This document shows, one piece after another, positions 22,485-26,680 of a stretch of 26,680 nucleotides of DNA. The notes beneath the pieces were generated by a model that was given only the letters and a program-made list of their open reading frames with translations, did no database searches and was not told the DNA's origin. How positions within the stretch are numbered: the first letter of the stretch is position 1; every line of letters begins with the position of its first letter. This stretch comes from Bacillota bacterium. Its GTDB lineage: Bacteria; Bacillota_E; Symbiobacteriia; Symbiobacteriales; Symbiobacteriaceae. Position numbers and translations under genes: made by a program. Location of the stretch: the NCBI GenBank assembly GCA_003242675.1, contig QGVE01000020.1, positions 1 through 26,680 of the forward strand. The letters are read 5' to 3'.

Positions 22485-25130
22485 TTAATCATCCCCGGCG
22501 GCGCTGAGCGCCCGGCTGCGGGCGGCCATGAGCCGGGACCACTCCGACTCGGAAAGCGGCCGGTCGAACGAGCGGAGCTGCGCGAGCCTGAAGCCCAGCT
22601 CCTCGGCCCACTGCCGGATCTGCCGGATCGTCGGCAGGTTGAGGTCGGTGCCGAGGGAGGTGTCCTCAAAGTGGCGCATCAGCCCCAGGATCATCGTCTC
22701 GGCCATGCAGGCGTAGGCGAGCCCCCGCTCGAAGCCGAAGTTCCAGCCCAGGTCGGGGCGCCCCGGCACCTCCACCACGCCGCCGTCGATCACCAGCACG
22801 TCCGGCCGGGCCTCCTTCACGGCCCGGGAGACATTGGGCGGCCGGGAGATGTCGCAGACCACCGCCCCGAACTTCAGGTTGGCGGGGGTCACCAGATCGT
22901 CGGCGCTGGAGGTGGCCGTGAGCACCAGGTCCGCCTGGGGGAGCGCCCCGTCGATGTCGGTCGTGATCCAAAGGGCGCCCGCCTCTTCCAGCGCCTGCAC
23001 CAGGGCCTCCGGGGACTCCGGCGGCTGGCCGGTGTCCGCCCCGCCGGCGGATTCCGACAGCGGCCCCAGCTGCTGGAGCCGGGCGCCGATGGTGCCCGGC
23101 GGGAACCGGTGGCCCTCCCGGATCAGGTCCGCGAGATGCAGGACGATGTCGCCGGCCACCTTCAGGAGCCGCCTCCGGCTGGCCTCGGGCCGATCCGGGT
23201 TGCCGACGAGCACCATCCGGCCCACGCCCTCGGCCAGGAGGATGGCCGTGGCCCGCCCGATCGACCCGGTCGCCCCGACCACGGCGACGGTCGCCTCCGG
23301 GAGGCGGGTCCCCAGCCGCTCCACCGCCAGATACATCGCCTCCACGGCCGAGGCGACGGTGTACGAGTTGCCGGTCGTCAGCGGCACCCCGGCGTCCTTC
23401 AGCAGCAGGCCGCCGCGGGTGACCACCGAGGTGTAGGCCCCCAGGCCCACCAGCTGCGCGCCCCGCTTCTTCGCCAGCTCCAGCGCGGCGCGCACCTCGG
23501 CGACCGCCTGGGCGCGGGGCATGTTCATCAGCTGGTCGGCGGTGCGCGGCACCACGACGAAGTCGACGAAGACCCGGCGGCCGCCTGCCGCCGTCACGCG
23601 GCACGAGCCGGCCACGAACGGCTCCAGGAGTTCGTTGAAGCGGTCCGACATCCGGGCGATCTCGTCCGTCGTGAAGACCTTGAAGGACTCGTCGATCTCC
23701 GGGTAGTTGCGCCAGTCCACCGGGTGGACGAGGAAGGCGACCCGCGCCTCCCCGGGGTCACCGCCGGGCTCGGGCAGCGGCCGGGGCGCCGGGGCGGGCA
23801 GCACCTGCGGGCGGGACTCGATCCCCAGCAGGTGGGACACCAGCTCCGCCGTGTTGCCCTCCGCCAGGGGAATCAGCATCCGCTCCACGGCCTCGATCGC
23901 CTCCTGGCACTGCTCCCGCGTGGCGATGAGCGGCGGCTCGATGCGGATGACGGCCGACCCGTTCAGGGTCGGGGCCACCCGGAGCCCGCAGACGTTGAGC
24001 AGGTAGGAGGAAAGGATCGGCGTCAGGTTCTCCTGCTCTGCGAGCACCCCGAGCAGGCAGGTGCGGCCGTAGGTGGAGCGGTCGACGCCGATCTCCAGAC
24101 CCAGCATGAACCCGCGCCCGCGCACGCTCCTGAGCACGTGCGGGTAGCGGCGCTGCAGCCGCTCCAGCCCCTCCTTCAGGAAGGCGCCGTTCTCCGCCAC
24201 CTGGCGAATCAGCGCCCGGTCGTCCCGGGTCAGCAGGTCCAGCGTGCGCAGCCCGGCGCGCGCCGCCAGCGCGTTGCCGGCGAACGTGGACGAGTGCTTC
24301 AGCGCGAACTCTTCGGTGTAGACCTCCTCCGTGCAGAGCATCGCGCCGATGGGGACGAGGCCGCCGCCCAGGGCCTTGGCCAGCACCATCACGTCCGGCG
24401 CCACGCCCTCCTCCTCGCACGCGAAGAGCCGGCCGGTCCGGCCGAGGCCGGTCTGCACCTCATCGAGGATGAAGAAGACCCCGTACCGGCGGCACAGGTC
24501 CTTGGCCGCCCGCAGGTAGCCGGGCGGCGGCTCCACGATGCCGCCCTCGCCCTGGATCGGCTCCACGATGAACCCGGCGAACTCCTCCGGATGCTCCGCG
24601 AGCAGCCGCTCCAGGGCGTCCAGGTCGCCGTAGGGCACCCGGACGAAGCCGGGCACCGGCGCGCCGAAGGCGTCCTGGTACGCCCGGCGGTTGGTCGCCG
24701 ACAGCGCGCCCAGGGTCTTCCCATGGAAGGAATTCTCGCAGGAGATGATGCCCATGCGGCCGGTTGCGGCCCGCACGGCCTTGATGGCCGCCTCCACGGC
24801 CTCGGCCCCCGAGTTGGCGAAGGTCACGTAGCGGAGCCCCTCCGGCGCCAGCGCGATGAGGCGCGCCGCCAGCTCCCCCGCCGCCTGCAGGGCCGACGGC
24901 TGCACGAAGGAGGGTTCCCCGCCTGCCTCCACCGCGCGCAGGGCCTCCCAGATCTCCGGCGGGTTGAAGCCGAAGGGCAGGGCGCCGTAAGCCGCCACGA
25001 AGTCCAGGTAGCGGCGGCCCTCGCTGTCGTAGAGGTAGCACCCCTCGCCCCGCACGAACCGTTTGTCCATGTTGAGGACTTCCAGGAGCCGCCCCAGATG
25101 GGGGTTGACGTACTCCGTAAACAGGTGCAC
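22485..25130 (-). CDS. Class III aminotransferase fused to acyl-ACP reductase-like domain
   Basis: This is an 881-residue two-domain enzyme. Residues 1-430 are a class III PLP aminotransferase: NSGAE (106-110), SFHGKTLGA (134-142), LDEVQTG with Asp223, and AKALGGG with the PLP lysine at 252. A Pro/Ala-rich linker follows (441-460). Residues 462-860 resemble cyanobacterial long-chain acyl-ACP reductase: LGAYTSVV (563-570), TTGNSYT (585-591), Rossmann motif VVGATGSIGRA (617-627), GALPQADLV, VIDGGVVE, and YACMAETM with Cys808, aligned to the cysteine that carries the acyl group in the cyanobacterial enzyme. Predicted chemistry is acyl thioester to aldehyde, then transamination to amine (inference); acyl chain and amino donor are unknown. 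The GTG has AGGAGG six bases upstream. It is the last gene of a three-gene operon. Confidence 0.85.
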   Translation of the reverse strand: MHLFTEYVNPHLGRLLEVLNMDKRFVRGEGCYLYDSEGRRYLDFVAAYGALPFGFNPPEIWEALRAVEAGGEPSFVQPSALQAAGELAARLIALAPEGLRYVTFANSGAEAVEAAIKAVRAATGRMGIISCENSFHGKTLGALSATNRRAYQDAFGAPVPGFVRVPYGDLDALERLLAEHPEEFAGFIVEPIQGEGGIVEPPPGYLRAAKDLCRRYGVFFILDEVQTGLGRTGRLFACEEEGVAPDVMVLAKALGGGLVPIGAMLCTEEVYTEEFALKHSSTFAGNALAARAGLRTLDLLTRDDRALIRQVAENGAFLKEGLERLQRRYPHVLRSVRGRGFMLGLEIGVDRSTYGRTCLLGVLAEQENLTPILSSYLLNVCGLRVAPTLNGSAVIRIEPPLIATREQCQEAIEAVERMLIPLAEGNTAELVSHLLGIESRPQVLPAPAPRPLPEPGGDPGEARVAFLVHPVDWRNYPEIDESFKVFTTDEIARMSDRFNELLEPFVAGSCRVTAAGGRRVFVDFVVVPRTADQLMNMPRAQAVAEVRAALELAKKRGAQLVGLGAYTSVVTRGGLLLKDAGVPLTTGNSYTVASAVEAMYLAVERLGTRLPEATVAVVGATGSIGRATAILLAEGVGRMVLVGNPDRPEASRRRLLKVAGDIVLHLADLIREGHRFPPGTIGARLQQLGPLSESAGGADTGQPPESPEALVQALEEAGALWITTDIDGALPQADLVLTATSSADDLVTPANLKFGAVVCDISRPPNVSRAVKEARPDVLVIDGGVVEVPGRPDLGWNFGFERGLAYACMAETMILGLMRHFEDTSLGTDLNLPTIRQIRQWAEELGFRLAQLRSFDRPLSESEWSRLMAARSRALSAAGDD

Positions 25131-25156
25131 GGGAATCCTCCTACTCGTGCGCAAGT

Positions 25157-26080
25157 TTAGTCGCCGGCTTCGGTGCCGCGGGCCGCCAGACGCTCCACCC
25201 GCGGCGTGAAGCCGATCCGGTCCAGCCAGTCCTCGTAATCCTGGGGAGTCATCTCGTCGGCGCCCTTGCCGGCCGCCGCGACGATCAGCCCCTCCATCAG
25301 GTTGGTGCCGAACGACCGTCCCCCCAGGTTGGGCGTGGTGGTCACCAGGGTGGCGACGCCCGCCCGCTTCATCCACTCGATGTCGTCGGGGGTGACGGTG
25401 TTGGTCAGGATCGTCTTGCCGTCCAGCCGTTCGGGAGCGTGCCGCCGGATGTACAGCCAGTCCCCGGCGATCAGCTCCGCCCACTGGTAGTACTCCGTGA
25501 ACCGGGGCACGTAGGTCTCCTGCTTCGCGCCCGTCGGGTAGAGCCACGTGAAGGGCAGCTGGGTCAGGACGGGCAGCAGGATGCGGGCCAGCACGTGGAT
25601 GGTGCGGAAGCTGCGGATCGGGATCGGGATGCCCAGGCCGAACATCATGTCGCCGAAGACGATGTCGGCCCCGCACTCCACCAGGGCCTCGGCCATGCCG
25701 AACCGGTCCACGGCGGCCACCATGAGCACCCGCCTGCCGCGCAGGGGCATCACGTTCTGGTCCAGCCAGTACACGGCCCTGCGCTCCAGGGTGTTCTTCA
25801 GCCCCGAGCCGTCCACGATGGGCGTGCGCACGGCTGCGGCGGCGATGCGCTTCGCGTCCCGGAAGGCGTACCGGCGGCCGCCCGCGTGCAGGTACAGGTC
25901 GATGCCACCCATGCCGAAGACGTCGACCTTGCCGTCGAGCTCGCGGATGAGCGCGATGGCCTTTTCGATGGAGCCGTCGGTGCCGATGCGCTCCACCTTC
26001 ACCTCCTCGCCCAGCACGTTGACCGTCGCAACCGAGTTCCGCCGCGACGAGCCCAGGCTGACGCTGACGATGCGCTTCAC
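25157..26080 (-). CDS. Conserved protein of the quinate 5-dehydrogenase-annotated family
   Basis: This 307-residue cytoplasmic protein resembles Firmicute proteins often labelled quinate 5-dehydrogenase, as far as I recall; the label is not firm. It begins KRIVSVSLGSS, has VDVFGMGGIDLYLHAGGRRY near residues 52-71, a possible nucleotide-binding strand RVLMVAAVDRFGMAEAL near 120-136, and a Met/Phe/Gly-rich segment GDMMFGLGIPIPI. No classical GxGxxG dinucleotide motif is visible, so a dehydrogenase activity is unproven. The GTG at 26080 has GGGAGG nine bases upstream; the open frame to 26638 overlaps the regulator out of frame. It starts 23 bases after the regulator gene and ends 26 bases before the fusion gene, so the three form one operon. 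Confidence 0.8.
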   Translation of the reverse strand: MKRIVSVSLGSSRRNSVATVNVLGEEVKVERIGTDGSIEKAIALIRELDGKVDVFGMGGIDLYLHAGGRRYAFRDAKRIAAAAVRTPIVDGSGLKNTLERRAVYWLDQNVMPLRGRRVLMVAAVDRFGMAEALVECGADIVFGDMMFGLGIPIPIRSFRTIHVLARILLPVLTQLPFTWLYPTGAKQETYVPRFTEYYQWAELIAGDWLYIRRHAPERLDGKTILTNTVTPDDIEWMKRAGVATLVTTTPNLGGRSFGTNLMEGLIVAAAGKGADEMTPQDYEDWLDRIGFTPRVERLAARGTEAGD

Positions 26081-26103
26081 GGGGCAGTGCCTCCCTTGCG
26101 GTC

Positions 26104-26628
26104 TCAGTCCCTCAGGCTGCGGATGAGGTTCCGGATCTTCTCGGGGCTGACGTAGACGTCTTCCTTCATGGGCGAGCGCCCGATCTCGATCCCGATGACG
26201 TGCGGGCCCACCAGGGCCTCCACCATCTCGAGCCGCTTGTCGGACCCGATGAAGATGACGGCGTCGCAGGCCCGGGCCCGGGCGATGTGCTGCATCACCT
26301 GGTTCAGGAGATCCACCCCGTTCTGGCTGCGGGCGAACTCGAGCCGCTCCTGGTCGGACATCAGCAGGACGAAATCCACCCCTTCGGCCCCAGCGACCTC
26401 CCTCAGCTCGGGCCCGTTGGCCACGGGGAAGCCGATCAGCGCGATCTTCTTGCCCTTGCGCATCTCGCCCACGGACTCCAGGCGGGAGATCAGCGTGCGG
26501 TCGACCCCGAGGATCTCCGCGACCTCCTGCTGCGACAGCCCCTGCGACCGGAGCTCCAGCATGCGGTCCACCATCCGGTGGATCCGCTCGGGGTTGATCA
26601 CCTTGTCGCCGATCCGGACCAGCTGCAC
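26104..26628 (-). CDS. Helix-turn-helix regulator with C-terminal sensing domain
   Basis: The product is 174 residues. An N-terminal helical part (10-28) leads to a helix-turn-helix, LSQQEVAEILGVDRTLISRL at residues 31-50. An alpha/beta domain follows from about 60 (KKIALIGFPVAN, VDFVLLMSDQERLEFARS, DAVIFIGSDKRLEMVEAL, VIGIEIGRSPM). The ligand is unknown. I chose the GTG at 26628 because GAGGGGG lies nine bases upstream. An ATG at 26679 overlaps the -10 element and would place a palindromic operator inside the gene. It is the first gene of the operon with the quinate-type protein and the aminotransferase-reductase fusion, so it is the likely local regulator. Confidence 0.82.
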   Translation of the reverse strand: MQLVRIGDKVINPERIHRMVDRMLELRSQGLSQQEVAEILGVDRTLISRLESVGEMRKGKKIALIGFPVANGPELREVAGAEGVDFVLLMSDQERLEFARSQNGVDLLNQVMQHIARARACDAVIFIGSDKRLEMVEALVGPHVIGIEIGRSPMKEDVYVSPEKIRNLIRSLRD

Positions 26629-26648
26629 GCGCCGCCACCCCCTCGTGT

Positions 26649-26662
26649 GCACAAACTTGTGC
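26649..26662. promoter_or_regulatory. Palindromic operator at the regulator's transcription start
   Basis: GCACAAACTTGTGC is a 14-base inverted repeat with perfect 6-bp arms. It lies just downstream of a -10 TACAAT and before the regulator's Shine-Dalgarno, so it would overlap the transcription start. Autoregulation is inferred. Confidence 0.6.
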
Positions 26663-26670
26663 TTGCGCCT

Positions 26671-26676
26671 ATTGTA
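26671..26676 (-). promoter_or_regulatory. -10 element of the regulator operon promoter
   Basis: TACAAT on the minus strand is one base off TATAAT. The -35 would lie beyond the window end, so the promoter is only half visible. Confidence 0.5.
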
Positions 26677-26680
26677 CATT

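Noticed and set aside
22386..25160. Long plus-strand open frame opposite the aminotransferase-reductase gene
   Set aside because: It is a low-complexity antisense shadow; the minus frame has two complete enzyme domains.
26629..26679. ATG start at 26679 for the regulator
   Set aside because: It lies on the TACAAT -10 element with no Shine-Dalgarno; the GTG at 26628 follows GAGGGGG.

Overview
The window looks like chromosome from a high-GC, endospore-forming Firmicute, most like the Symbiobacterium lineage (inference). The base composition is strongly GC-rich. Shine-Dalgarno sites are near-perfect AGGAGG types, GTG and TTG starts are common, and many genes belong to spore-coat families known from Bacillus. 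No rRNA, tRNA, insertion sequence, phage gene or CRISPR array was seen. No gap between genes exceeds about 300 bases.

Positions 1-3406 (minus strand) hold a small protein made of exact 22-residue repeats, the sporulation-linked protein kinase PrkA, and a NagD-type HAD phosphatase. Positions 3479-13590 form a spore-coat island. It contains UDP-glucose 6-dehydrogenase (+), a Ser/Gly/Asp/Glu-rich small protein (-) divergent from a CotH-type protein kinase (+), a CotE-like morphogenetic protein with a Trp-Glu-Pro repeat tail (-), and a minus-strand operon. In transcription order the operon encodes a sugar-1-phosphate nucleotidyltransferase, a CotS-like kinase-fold protein, two tandem CotSA-like glycosyltransferases and a nucleotide-sugar epimerase. 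A second, shorter CotE-like protein sits upstream (-). Five start regions in the island carry a CATAnnnTG element, similar to the -10 element of late mother-cell sigma factors. Together the genes suggest making, polymerising and anchoring a spore-surface glycan, with phosphorylation of a coat protein.

Positions 13721-16477 hold an M24 metallopeptidase (+) and a secreted beta-propeller-like protein (-) with a clear sigma-A-type promoter. Positions 16512-22417 are a complete ribose operon on the minus strand in the order rbsR-K-D-A-C-B. Its starts and stops overlap, two LacI-type operator-like sites lie upstream, and a hairpin terminator follows.

Positions 22446-26676 are a three-gene minus-strand operon: a helix-turn-helix regulator with a palindrome at its own predicted transcription start, a protein of the type often labelled quinate 5-dehydrogenase, and an 881-residue fusion. 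The fusion joins a class III aminotransferase to a domain resembling cyanobacterial acyl-ACP reductase and keeps the candidate catalytic cysteine. It predicts a one-polypeptide route from acyl thioester to aldehyde to primary amine, and is the most novel item in the window.
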